A DNA stretch of 64,000 bases from the NCBI RefSeq assembly GCF_032854445.1, contig NC_088305.1, positions 30,900,628 through 30,964,627 of the forward strand, given 5' to 3'. Position 1 is the stretch's first letter. Every line of letters starts with the position of its first letter. Position numbers and translations under genes: made by a program. The notes beneath the pieces were generated by a model. That model was not told the DNA's origin. It worked only from the letters and a program-made list of their open reading frames with translations, and made no database searches. This document shows, one piece after another, positions 1-12,400 of the stretch. The DNA comes from Liolophura sinensis. Lineage: Eukaryota > Mollusca > Polyplacophora > Chitonida > Chitonidae.

Positions 1-1376
1 ATATTGTTTTGAGGTGGAAATTTTAAAATTCTCTTGAGACTTAATATCAGATACAGTGTTCAATCTTGTATATGGTTTGTCCAAAAACAATTGCGTAACA
101 GTACAAGAAATATGAACTATGTCTTCTGCTGTTATACTTTGGCTTCGGAGAACTCCCGGGCTTAATAGCGTATCATTTATTCATTGCAAGAGAAGAATGG
201 TCATTTCCGTTAACTTCTGGGCCAGACTCGCTATATTGCGCGAGGCTAGGCCCCTGGGCATGCGGCTCCGATGCCACTCTACAAGAATCCATTTTTGAAA
301 GGTCTTCATCAAACAGCCTTAGCTGATTTTAGGAAAACAGAGAATTTCAGGGCTGTTTGATTAGCACATGTAGGTAGTTAATCTCTTTGACTCAAAAGTT
401 TATATCGTTTTTGTTATAGTACAGTAATTGTGGAAAGACTGGATTTTTCGAACGAGTCGCTACAATACTGTGGCCTGCTTTGCATTTCTTGCCATATCAA
501 AGTTTTCCTCACACGTAAAAAGTGAGCGGTGCATCAGGGCAAGCATGTCTGGGCCCCAATCGCTTGAAAGGTGGGGCTGGGCGTGGGGAGGAAGGGCTAG
601 GCCCCTGGGCATATAGCTCCGATGGCACTCTACATGAATCCATTTGATAAATTATTGATTTTCCTCAAATGTAATACAATAAATTATTATGTGTATGTAT
701 TATTTTCACCTTCCTAGGAGCGTGGGACCAGCTTACGTTCCCTTACTGGGGCTCTCTCCACCAAAAAGTTGTTTTGAAAACTTTTATCAATAACGTCAAT
801 ACAGTCTGCTACTTAATTTCCAGACTGAGCCTTAGGAAAACTGATGGTTTATGGCCATTTTTACACCCCAAAACTATAGCAGAGAAGCTGAGAAAACCAA
901 GCGTTTTCATGTATCCTTGAAGTCTAAATGTGTGTTTGTCCATAATAACTACATGAGCCGGAATGGGGTGTCAATGTTTTGTCTGTCATTGCCTCAGAAA
1001 TCAAAGTATATTATTTTTTCATTTCCTGTTGATTTAATGCCGTGTAATTATCGAGGACTCAAAGTGATGTTACTTTCTGTATCATTTAAGCATTTCTCTA
1101 CATCTATAGCTACATACCGCTCGCAAATGCAAGGATTTATTCCTTCCGATCTCCTCATCAAGCGAAATCTGCTTAAATTAAAGTATAGCCAAAGGGTACA
1201 CAGGCCTCATAGCATAACAGCTGAGTGCCGGTGTAGGAACAGTTAATCATTACCTGGTGCACAATCCAATAACATCTAATCCAACACTATCCATGCAGGC
1301 CATCAATCAGATCAAAAAATCACGCATGCATGTACAAAGTCAAATGCGTAAAACATCAGTTAAACTAAAAGATAAA
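1..1376. other. Intergenic sequence, no gene recognised
   Basis: No exon with homology I recognise. A 131-codon open frame at 851-1246 (+) has no familiar motif and is probably chance. Two imperfect copies of a ~60-bp segment (core GCTAGGCCCCTGGGCAT) lie near 245-300 and 592-650. Confidence 0.5.
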
Positions 1377-2113
1377 TCTGTTAAATTTAACAGAAAGTCT
1401 GTTGTCTCACTCATGCTAGAATGCATTATGTTATTATAACATAATACTGTGCCGTATTCACCAGGATATCTGTTAAATTTAACAGGAAGTCTGTTGTCTC
1501 ACTCATGCTAGAATGCATTATGTTATTATGACATAATACTGTGCCGTATTCACCAGGATATCTGTTAAATTTAACAGGAAGTCTGTTGTCTCACTCATGC
1601 TAGAATGCATTATGTTATTATGACATAATACTGCGCCGTATTCACCAGAATATCTGTTAAATTTAACAGAAAGTCTGTTGTCTCACTCATGCTAGAATGC
1701 ATTATGTTATTATAACATAATGCTGCGCCGTATTCACCAGGATATCTGTTAAATTTAACAGAAAGTCTATTGTCTCACTCATGCTAGAATGCACTATGTT
1801 ATTATAACATAATACTGCGCCGTATTCACCAGGATATCTGTTAAATTTAACAGAAAGTCTGTTGTCTCACTCATGCTAGAATGCATTATGTTATTATAAC
1901 ATAATGCTGTGCCGTATTCACCAGAATATCTGTTAAATTTAACAGAAAGTCTGTTGTCTCACTCATGCTAGAATGCATTATGTTATTATAACATAATGCT
2001 GTGCCGTATTCACCAGGATATCTGTTAAATTTAACAGAAAGTCTGTTGTCTCACTCATGCTAGAATGCATTATGTTATTATGACATAATACTGTGCCGTA
2101 TTCACCAGGATAT
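1377..2113. repeat. 92-bp tandem array derived from a fold-back MITE (8 copies)
   Basis: Units start at 1377, 1469, 1561, 1653, 1745, 1837, 1929 and 2021, exactly 92 bp apart and nearly identical. Each holds the palindrome TGTTAAATTTAACA and a second one around TATGTTATTATAACATA. A diverged single unit occurs at 63256-63345 as the left arm of a fold-back element, and a right-arm-like stretch follows this array at 2177-2206. The array therefore looks like an internally amplified MITE. Confidence 0.9.
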
Positions 2114-2176
2114 CCTGTTAATCAGTATGATGAATCAATACAATACTTGTGGTTTACTTAATGGCATAATCATCTG

Positions 2177-2206
2177 TAATAACAGAATACGTTCAAGCAT
2201 CAGGTA
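2177..2206. mobile_element. Right-arm remnant of the fold-back MITE
   Basis: The stretch containing AATAACAGAATACGTTC resembles the right arm of the solitary element at 63410-63440 (AATAACAGAATACATTC). It closes the element whose left arm became the 92-bp array. Confidence 0.55.
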
Positions 2207-2720
2207 AATGTAGTTAGATGAGAATCACAAGCTCTGAAAGCCTACCTGATTGATCTGGACGAAAGTATAAGCTAGGCCTATCCCTAGAAAGAAGAAGTGA
2301 ACCGTCAACAGTGGTGACGGGAAGAGGTAACTTAGGCTAGTTATAATATATCGGCCGATAAGCCTATTTAGTAGGCTTGTTAATTAATATATGTTGTACG
2401 TCACATCTGCTCTCTGGTAAAGAACACTGCCAATATAAACCATTCATGCTGGTGTAAATATATTTATAACCTCATGAGTTAACATTTCAAGGTTAAAATC
2501 CAACGTGGATCATTCCCTGTCGCATTGCAGATAATATCATGGATGACTAGTCCTCTGAATATGTCGACGCCTGGGTTTTGATTCATTGCGTGTTGTTGTC
2601 GCAGTTTTGTTGAAACTTTTTTGACGGCTTGGCTACCAGATACTCGTTTTACTCCAGACAGCGCGAGAGAAAACGTTAGGTGCGAGACTAGCCCCTTTCT
2701 GAATCTTTCCCACCAAGATG

Positions 2721-2732
2721 TACGCATGCGCA
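2721..2732 (+). promoter_or_regulatory. NRF1-like site in the PTGES3 promoter
   Basis: TACGCATGCGCA matches the palindromic NRF1 consensus YGCGCAYGCGCR with one mismatch. It lies about 42 bp upstream of the PTGES3 ATG, a usual position for TATA-less housekeeping promoters. Function is inferred from motif and position only. Confidence 0.5.
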
Positions 2733-2773
2733 GTTGGAGTTTGACGGTCACATGGTAATTCGAAGTTGACAAA

Positions 2774-2787
2774 ATGGCTGAGAAGAA
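2774..2787 (+). CDS. PTGES3: PTGES3 coding exon 1
   Basis: ATG in AAAATGG context; 14 coding nt (MAEK plus two bases of K5), then donor GTGAGT. Too short to be found by ORF search; it is supported by phase with exon 2. Confidence 0.85.
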
Positions 2788-3415
2788 GTGAGTTTCGATC
2801 GTTTTTTGTTGATTTGTATTATGTATTTTCAGTAAAGTGGCTTGATGTCGAATCATTTACTGCTATGTTGTCAGCCTCACACCTGTGCACCGGCGAATTG
2901 ATTGCAGTTCGCAAAGAATACCTATCATCGGAGGCACGTGTGGCGACAGCAAGTTCGTTCTCGCCCCAAAGCATGTTCATGCTGATCATTGTTAGTGTAC
3001 AACAACAACAACATTCCGATTTTGTAGCGGTCTTGATATTAAATGAAGGTTTGCAGTGTATAAACAGGCATCGGATTTGTTTTCCTTTGGAGGAATTTAT
3101 CATCATTTATGCCAAAAATGTACAATAAAAATGCTAAAAATTTATTTCAGAAATGCTGAAATTGTCAAAATGATGAGTATCATGCTCTTTTTCATCCCAG
3201 TGCCTGTTTCGTCCCAGTATAATATATGCAAATGAACACTGGGAATTAGGTAATGTTAACATTTTAACATTGTAAACTGTTTTGAAATTGATGTTCTCCT
3301 GATGTGTCAGATACCAGCGAATTTCAGTTCGATCATATCTTCGTTATAGCACAAGATTAAATGGTACTGAATAATCCTAATCAGACACCACCTACAATCA
3401 GACAGCACCTACAAG

Positions 3416-3458
<43 letters not shown>

Positions 3459-6400
3459 TAACCTTCAGTAAGTAAAATTAATTATGTTCTAGGACAATAA
3501 GATGGGCTGAAAGTTACGTATTTCCTTGTATTTCTTATTTACATTTATTTTATGAATTGTGTAGTGCGAGATAAAATCAGATTGTTCTGACGTCAGGTTT
3601 GGCAATATTTTTTTCAACCAACAATGGTCAGCGGCATATTTGACAATTACAGGTAACTGCATAAAGTTTTCAAATGGAGCGCATGCTGATTTTGGTTTGG
3701 GGGCTTTCCCTGGCCGAACAAAATTTTGTCAAACTTCTCAATCTCAAGCTATAAATCATTACCATATGTAAGATGATCCTCTTGTCCCCGTGGGGCACCC
3801 CAGTTTGAAATTATCATGTTTTATGCCAGGCCCCCAAGGGGATCATGAAAAGATGATTACCTATAACATGCTATTTTCTGTATAAAATGGAGCAGATAAC
3901 TGTCTAGTTTGATAAGTGATCCTTTTACTTCATTTAATTATGTCGGCTAGCTGACTACTTTTTCAAGGTAGCCCTATAGCTGGAAAGGTAATGAAAACCC
4001 TGGACACATTGTTAAAGACAAATTAATAAAGTAAAATATTACTTTTGGTGCTGAGACCTTCCTTTTTTTTAAAAGATTGTCATGATTATCATCTCCACCT
4101 TTCAAACTTCTTGCAGTACACCTTTCTAAAATCTACAGAACTCTCTGCAAAACATGGAGAAATGAACATATTAGTTTTAGGTCATTGACAATATCCTGTC
4201 TGAGGTTGTCTTCAAGAGTTTCCTTAAAGATCTCTTGTTTTATATTATCTTGAGTAGATCATGATCAGGTTGCAATATCACTTTTGCTTTCAATTTCTTC
4301 CAGAGCCCCTCCCCCTCCAGCCAAGTGGGCACAGCGCAAGGATCGTGTGCTTTTGACCTTTGAACTGTCTGATGTAACCAACCCTAAAATAGATATCACC
4401 GATTCAGCGCTTATATTCAGGTGAGTTATCTAGTCGAGATTACAGAATAAACACTCAGGCCTTATGATGTAAAGGATTACAATCAGTGATATGTTAAACG
4501 CTCATGTTTGTAGAGCAAAGGTGTGGGACAAACTCACGATTATAGACTTTATACCCAGCAGAAATCCAGTCCTGTGACATTTTTCTGTAGGCCTGATCAC
4601 AAAGCCAGGTGACAATATGATCATGCAGAAAGGAATTTTATAAAATAGTGCTTTTTATTGGTGCACCATCATATTTTTTTTTTCAGTTTACTTGTTCATT
4701 TTACTGCAGCTTGATCAGTTTGAACTTTGAACAGTTTTTTAGAACTTAAACTGGCTCTAGGCTCTAGGTCAGTCCATGATTTCTTCAGTATGACATCAAA
4801 TGCAAATGAAGTAAATAGAAAAAGAGCAGATGTACTACATACTGTATTGATTTATTTTCAGAGGGAATGGTGGGACGGAGAAGAAAGATTACTATGTACA
4901 AATAGACTTCTTCAAAGACGTTAATCCACAGGTAACTCCTCTTGACTTGTGATTCTGTTGTAAAAATTCAGGACAAAGGAATCACAATGTGTGTGAGAAG
5001 ATGTCACAAAATCCAGTTAGTCAGATAGGTGACATAATGGGAATAGACTTTCGAAAGTTTTATTTGTCATTCTTCCGGAACTATTTTATGTATAGGCAGT
5101 CAATACAAGTACTCGCCATGTTCCTGATTTCATATTAAATTGTACAGACTACATGTACAGACATGTTACACATATTGACTACCCTAAATGACCTTAAATT
5201 TCGTCCATGCATAAGTTGCTGATTTTCGCAGATTCTGGGAGTTCTATTGATTTTAGAAAGGTGCTTTGAGGGGTGTTTGGAAGGTAGGATGATATCCTAC
5301 TGGGAAAACGTCAATTTTAGCACCAGAGGTAATATCTCATGACCTTTACTTGCCTCCTAAAAAGCTCTCATGTGGTTGAATTTTTAAGTCATTTATTCTT
5401 CATGTACAATGTGTAGCACATTCTGATTGCATGTTAAAACGTGTAGCAGGCCTTTATTTTCGTAATTCGTTACCAGAATCTAAATTGATTCCGGTGTGTT
5501 TACTTCACGGGAATTCGGGATAAGGTGTACTTCATGAAGCCCGTAGCAAAATTCCTGTGTTGTATCAGAGCCTTCCGGCAAAACTTATACGTTATTGACA
5601 AAAGTCAGTTCAATTTCTAGCCAAGAACTTTTAAGATTGTGTAAGGTCTAGGTCACAGCCAAGAAACTACCCATAGTAAAATCATTTATATGGGAACAGT
5701 ACGTAACAAAAATATGTGAAAACACTTACATGTCATCAGCAAAAGTCAAGTGAATTACATTCGCTGACGGCTTTGTGGTCTTCTGGACAATTTTTATCTC
5801 ACTCCCTGGCAAATGGTAATTCCGTAGTATCTCGCTTTTTGAATCTTACTCAAAGTTGTTCTCGCGTTTTCATTTAACACGTGCAGCTATTGTTTCGTGC
5901 GTGACGTATTTGCATCTGTGGTTGACATTTTGGTGGTGAAAAAAAATTGCAGTGAGAGCATCAATCTCTTGTCAGTTTAAAAGCATCTGGCACTTCATAC
6001 TTCTACTTCACCTGCAATACGCTTTCAAAACAACACCGTTGTCCATTTTTCCGTGGCGAGTGGTAGACGTCAACATGACTGATGTACCAGTTTAGGTCAA
6101 ACAGGTAGACGTCAACATGACTGATGTACCAATTTAGGTCAAACAGGTAGACGTCAACATGACTGATTTACCAGTTTAGGTCAAACAGGTAGACGTCAAC
6201 ATGACTGATGTACCAATTTAGGTCAAACAGGTAGACGTCAACATGACTGATGTACCAGTTTAGGTCAAACAGGTAGACGTCAACATGACTGATGTACCAA
6301 TTTAGGTCAAACAGGTAGACGACATCATGGAGTGAGGAGCTCAAGGCAGACCTTATTTTCGAGTTCGATTGAGATTTACTGAGGAAATATCCAATGAAGT

Positions 6401-9400
6401 CACTTTCATTGATTGCAAAAGGTTGGATAAATATCTCAGATTGTGGACAGACCATGTGTTAAGCGCATTCGGATATTAAGTATTGCAGCGAGAGGGCAAT
6501 GGGGTAGCTGAATAGAGGTACATAATCGGGGGCAAATGTCGTCCGGGCTAATGATGGCAGCGATCTCCATGTATCGGTAAATAATAGAAATCCTTAACTG
6601 GACCTAGTGAATGTAATTCACTAAATATGTGAATCCCATTCATCAACAGTTTTGTGGTCTTGTGGACAGTTTTCATCTTACTGCATGGGGATATGAGGGA
6701 CAGTGTCTCACTGTGACATTTTTTTTCACGTGGAGTGATTGTTTTCACGCGCTACGCATGTGGACCCATGATTGACCTGTCAGGCCCCATCATCTCGAAT
6801 ATCAAACATTGATTTCTTGTCACTGTTAAAAGCATTTTCCCAAAGTTATTGATGCACGAAGAGGTCAGTCAAATAGATCATCCTTGGACCAGTTTTTTAT
6901 GGGCTACTATAGGCCATGCATTCTAGCTGTTACACTGGACCACATTGGGCCATTAGTTCTGCATGCATTATCCCTGCATGCATTAGGACATAGGGCTCGG
7001 ACACATACATACTAAAAATAGAAATTTTGACCAGATGGAGGAATGATGTAGCGGACACACACGAGTTAGACGAGCGTGCAGATTGGTTTGTTTGATGCTT
7101 TGACTATTTATTGCTGTCCACATGTGAGATTGTTCTCATATGACTTTTCTTTATTTCACTTTTTGTATGTCTGCAGGGGATTTTTGTTAACTTTTCTGGG
7201 GGAATGGGTCCGTTTACCAGATGCAAAACGGGCCTAGCAGAAACCTTGTAGTGCCACAAAGTATGCTGTTTCTCCAAGTTTTAATACGTGGTATATAAAA
7301 TCAGTTTTGGGGATTCTGGGTGACATAAATATGACTATACGGGGGTAGAATTAAGACCCATAAATGAAAAGGCCAGCAGGCCATTTGTCTTGGAAATCAA
7401 TTTGCCCTTCCTGAATTTTTAAGGCCCTTCATGATAGAAAAAAGCACAACGCCAATAAAGCTTTAACATCTTAGGTTGACCTGATATAGATAGAGTATTA
7501 TAATCTTTGTTCAAGGAATTACAAGATTACTGATTACTGATGACACGGACAATTCTTTTTAAGAAGTTCAGGTACTTGAGGTTTGTAACTAAAAAAATCA
7601 GATGTGAACTTTTATTATTGGGTAAGCTGTTGGGCGGCCAGCAATCCTCACATAGGCTGAATTAGTGAAATATAAACAATCCTTAGACCAAAGATACAGA
7701 AGTCAGTGAAATAACATGTAAAAAGGAATGGAGAAAAACGCTCATCATGGCGATGTTTATGGCCATACGTCCACTTAAAGACAGGAGACATTGGTATGAA
7801 TTGGAAATTTGAGAACAGTTTTTTGAAAATTGTTCTTGTGTCTTTCTTACAGGAATCCAAGCAGACTCCCATAAATTTGGTTTGCGGGAGTCGTGGCTAG
7901 AATCGGATTGCCGTCAAAAATAAAGCCCTGTGTAATTAAAATGGCTTCATTACGTGTGATTTGATGATGTACATTTTGTCAGAATGTGCTTAATTCAACG
8001 CACAAGTTAACCAAATGTAAAAATATTTAGAAACATTTTGTGACAAAATGCGATATATTTAACAAACACATTTAACCAAATATGAGAAATGTAACAAAAA
8101 TGTGACAAAGAGTGATTAATTAACAAACAAGTTGTGATAAAATGTAATAGAGTTAACAAGCATGTATGTAATAACATGTCAAAATTCGATATATTATTGA
8201 ACATGTGGTGACAAAACCTCACAAATCATGCATCTGATGTGTCAAACTACAAAATAGCACAAAGTCTGATACTGCTCCAAGCTCTCTAGAATAATGTTAC
8301 CTGATGTAGGGAGCGATGTGCATTTACTGAGGTGATTCCTGAAAACCGGACTCGTGACAGTCTCCGACAGTCCCTAAAAGCTAGTTGTACGGTACACATA
8401 GTTTGTCAGTTTTGTCCTTGCACTTGGTGAAGAGCAAAGTTTTCAAATGAATGGGATGGTCAAGAAGTCTTGGCATTGCACTGTTTATTATAAAGACAGT
8501 GTTAACTTGCGTGCTCGCTAGCCTCATAAATGTTCATCAACTAAAAGAAATGTAAGAGGTATGTAGGCAGCAGGAGTTAAGATTTTGCTCTGTGGAGATT
8601 TTTTTTTTCGGAGGAGGGAATATAAAGGGGAAAAAATTGCCATCACCAAATTTGTGAGAAAAGTTGATCATGAAAATATGTTTTTATGATTGAATAACCT
8701 TGAAGAACAGGAAAATTGTATAAATTTTGATCGGACAGAGTAAAAAAATAGAATTTAGATTTTATTTCATTTTAAGGTTTTTAGTGCTGTAAAATAGAGA
8801 ATAAAATGGGTGCCACCTACATGTTTATGTTTGGGGGGGCCTCTGTGGCTGAGTGGGGTAGCACGCCAGCATGGCGCTATCACCCAGGAACCTCTGTGTG
8901 AGTTCAAGTCCAGGCTGCTTTCGTATAAGTGAAATGTTCTTGAGCATGGTGTAAAACATAGTGTGTATTGTATGTAAGAAGATTGAAATGTCAATTGAAG
9001 CTGTACTCTTACTGCAGTCATCATGTTTGAGTTACCTTTTCCTACTTTTGTTCTCCAGGAATCAAAACAAGCAGTATTGCCCAGAAAAGTATACTTCGAA
9101 ATAAAGAAAAAAGACGTAGATCAGCCATTCTGGCCTCGTCTAACCAAGGATTCCACAAAGGTTGGTGTAGATGATGAGGCCTTATGAGGTCATATAGTAT
9201 AGTGTGCACATCTCTGTGTCACATGGGGGAAAGTCACCTTCCAAAGTTTCTTAAGGTCATTTGTCTTCCACCATAGTGGTGTGCATATCTGTACATCACA
9301 TGCGGGAATGTTTGTGTGCCTATCTGTACATCACAGGCGGGAATGTTTGTGTGCCTATCTGTACATCACAGGGGGGAATGTTTGTGTGCATACCTGTACA

Positions 9401-12400
9401 TCACGTGCGGGAATGTTTGTGTGCATATCTGTACATCACATGCGGGAATGTTTGTGTGCCTATCTGTACATCACAGGCGGGAATGTTTGTGTGCCTATCT
9501 GTACATCACAGGCGGGAATGTTTGTGTGCATATCTGTACATCACGTGCGGGAATGTTTGTGTGCATATCTGTACATCACATGTGGGAATGTTTGTGTGCA
9601 TATCTGTATGTAACAGGCAGGAAGGTTTGTGTGCATATCTGTACATCAAATGCGGGAATGTTTGTTGTTAACTTTCCAGAGGTCAGTGATTTACCGAGGC
9701 GCTCCAGTTTTTTTCACTGATAAAACTCACCACAAGTGAGAAATAAAGTATGGCATTAACAAGAGTCCGGTAAAGAAACTGGCCATTTCTTAAAAAACCT
9801 GAAAGCCATTTCTTCAAAATTAGTTAACCAAGTGAAGCATTGATTTTCATTTTAAGATTAAAAGTTTAATTATGGCCATGAAGTACCAACAGATTTTTAA
9901 TACCTTGTAGCTAATGGTAAAATGTGGGAAGAAGAATTTTACCCTAAATCTTCTAAAAATTTGGGACAAATATTAGTGGTGTTGAAGTTTCTTTACAAGC
10001 CTTTTGGAAAAAGATAGGTAAAGATATAAGTGTGTTGTTCATTAGATTGTTTAACCATCTGACCATGTGAGAGAAAAGAAACTCGACATTCCTGCCAGAA
10101 TTACATATGTAAATGAGCAGAGCAGATGTCCCAGAACTTGAAAGAATTAGGGTAAATATAAACATAGTATGACAGTTGTATTTCATGATGTTTTAATTTG
10201 TGATCAGCATCACTGGTTGAAGACAGATTTTAACTTGTGGGTGGACGAAGATGACTCTGATGTGGAAACACAAGATGAAATAAATTTGGAATCTGTGAGT
10301 ATACTGAGAAGTTCTTGTTTGTGGTTTGACTTTACATTTATGACTTAAAATTTATGTGAATATCTTCAGATAAACTGTTTAAATCCAATTTTAAGGTGTT
10401 TATAACTTATTTTTTAAACCATGGTTGTATTAGTGTGTTCTAAATTTAAACATGTTATCAAATCAGATTTCTCTACATGGTTGTGTGTGTCTTGGGCCAG
10501 GGGTTGTTTCTAGCTGGTTTATTTCTGTGAAGTGTTCCTCATACCTTAGCCAGTCAGTGAGTTTGCATGTAGCTCCTACATCTTCTGCTGCTGCTGCTGC
10601 TGAGCTCTGTGTGCCGGTTTTAAATTTTCTTGTCACATGGCTGTAACTTGTCATTCAAATCTTGAAGATTGACCACTACGTGTTTATCGCGTAAAGATGA
10701 CATATCAGTCAGTTCAACTGATTCTGCATGTTAAGTTCAGACATTATCCCTAATTCCTCAACCTTTTTGCATAAAAATATCAACTTTCGTTGCAAATTAT
10801 GCCCCCCTTGAATTTGATTTTGGTGTCAAAACTACATTTGTTTGGTTTGATCAGTTTCAGGGCTTCACAAAAAGTACAATTTTAGCAGTCTACAAAGAAT
10901 AATGCCCAGGGAATATCCTTTAAAGAAAAAATGGTGTAAACTTGCAAAAGGGTCAAAGAATTACAGTAGAGTGTTCTTTCAGGAAGGTGATGTGTGATGT
11001 TTATTTTTGCAGATGATGAACTCCATGGGGGGCCTCGGTGGAGCCGATTTAGCGGTATGTAAGTCTACATCTAAAACCATTCCCCTGCAACCTCTAGGAA
11101 CGCTGTAACTCTACAATTTATTTCATTTAAATAATGGTCAGAGAAAAGGGGGCTGAGCTCTGGGGAAACGGTGGTGTATTTGAAATGTGTTCGTAATGGT
11201 TCCAGTACAATACCGATAACAGTGGTGTATTTGAAATGTGTTCGTAATGGTTCCAGTACAATACCGATAACGGTGGTGTATTTGAAATGTGTTCGTAATG
11301 GTTCCAGTACAATACCGTTAACGGTGGTGTATTTGAAATGTGTTCGTAATGGTTCCAGTACAATACCGATAACTGTGGTGTATTTGAAATGTGTCCGTAA
11401 TGGTTCCAGTACAATACCGTTAACGGTGGTGTATTTGAAATGTGTTCGTAATGGTTCCAGTACAATACCGTTAATGGTGGTGTATTTGAAATGTGTTTGT
11501 AATGGTTCCAGTACAATACCGATAACGGTGGTGTATTTGAAATGTGTTCGTAATGGTTCCAGTACAATACCGATAACGGTGGTGTATTTGAAATGTGTTC
11601 GTAATGGTTCCAGTACAATACCGATAACTGTGGTGTATTTGAAATGTGTTCGTAATGGTTCCAGTTCAATACCGATAACGGTGGTGTATTTGAAATGTGT
11701 TCGTAATGGTTCCAGTACAATACCGATAACGGTGGTGTATTTGAAATGTGTTCGTAATGGTTCCAGTACAATACCGATAACGGTGGTGTATTTGAAATGT
11801 GTTCGTAATGGTTCCAGTACAATACCGATAACTGTGGTGTATTTGAAATGTGTTTGTAATGGTTCCAGTACAATACCGATAACTGTGGTGTATTTGAAAT
11901 GTGTTCGTAATGGTTCCAGTACAATACCTATAACAGGATACCAGTTATGCTAGATGCATGGTTTTGTGCCAGACTAAGCCAATCTTCAGTGGTTGATAGT
12001 AAGTTTGTATTGTTGTTGTTGTTGCAGGGAGAAGAAGAGGACAGTGACGACGAAGGTGAGGAAAATACTTGTGTGTTATTCTTGAAGAGCTGAATCAGAC
12101 GTGTTGTTGAAGTGAAAGAAAGAATATAAACACAGTAGCCAAATCTTCACATATTTATTTGATTAGTGTTGTACGCCATACTCAAAAATATTTTGCTTCT
12201 GCGATGGCGGCCCACAACCCACAACCATCTGCAAGTTGCTGGGAAACCTTCCAATGTGCGACTGTAGAGGGAGCCAGCATGAGCTGGAGTTGAACTCACA
12301 GTGACCACATTGGTGAGAGACTTCTGGATCAGTGATCTGTGCTAGCATGCTAACCACTAGGTCATGGAGGCCTCCACACTTCTAGCCAATGCAATATAAA

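Larger units (their letters stand above)
4932..9058. other. PTGES3 intron 3 (4.1 kb)
   Basis: No exon-like sequence found. Contains a 42-bp array (6062-6321), a dispersed repeat (7154-7245), a degenerate AT-rich repeat (about 7990-8225, motif AACAAACATGTGACAAAATG) and a SINE (8834-8960). Confidence 0.6.

Noticed and set aside
851-1246. 131-codon ORF
   Set aside because: No recognisable motif, no neighbouring exon, and composition like surrounding intergenic sequence.
11127-11953. Two ORFs of about 260 codons, one per strand
   Set aside because: Both lie wholly in a 51-bp tandem array; openness follows from the period being a multiple of three.
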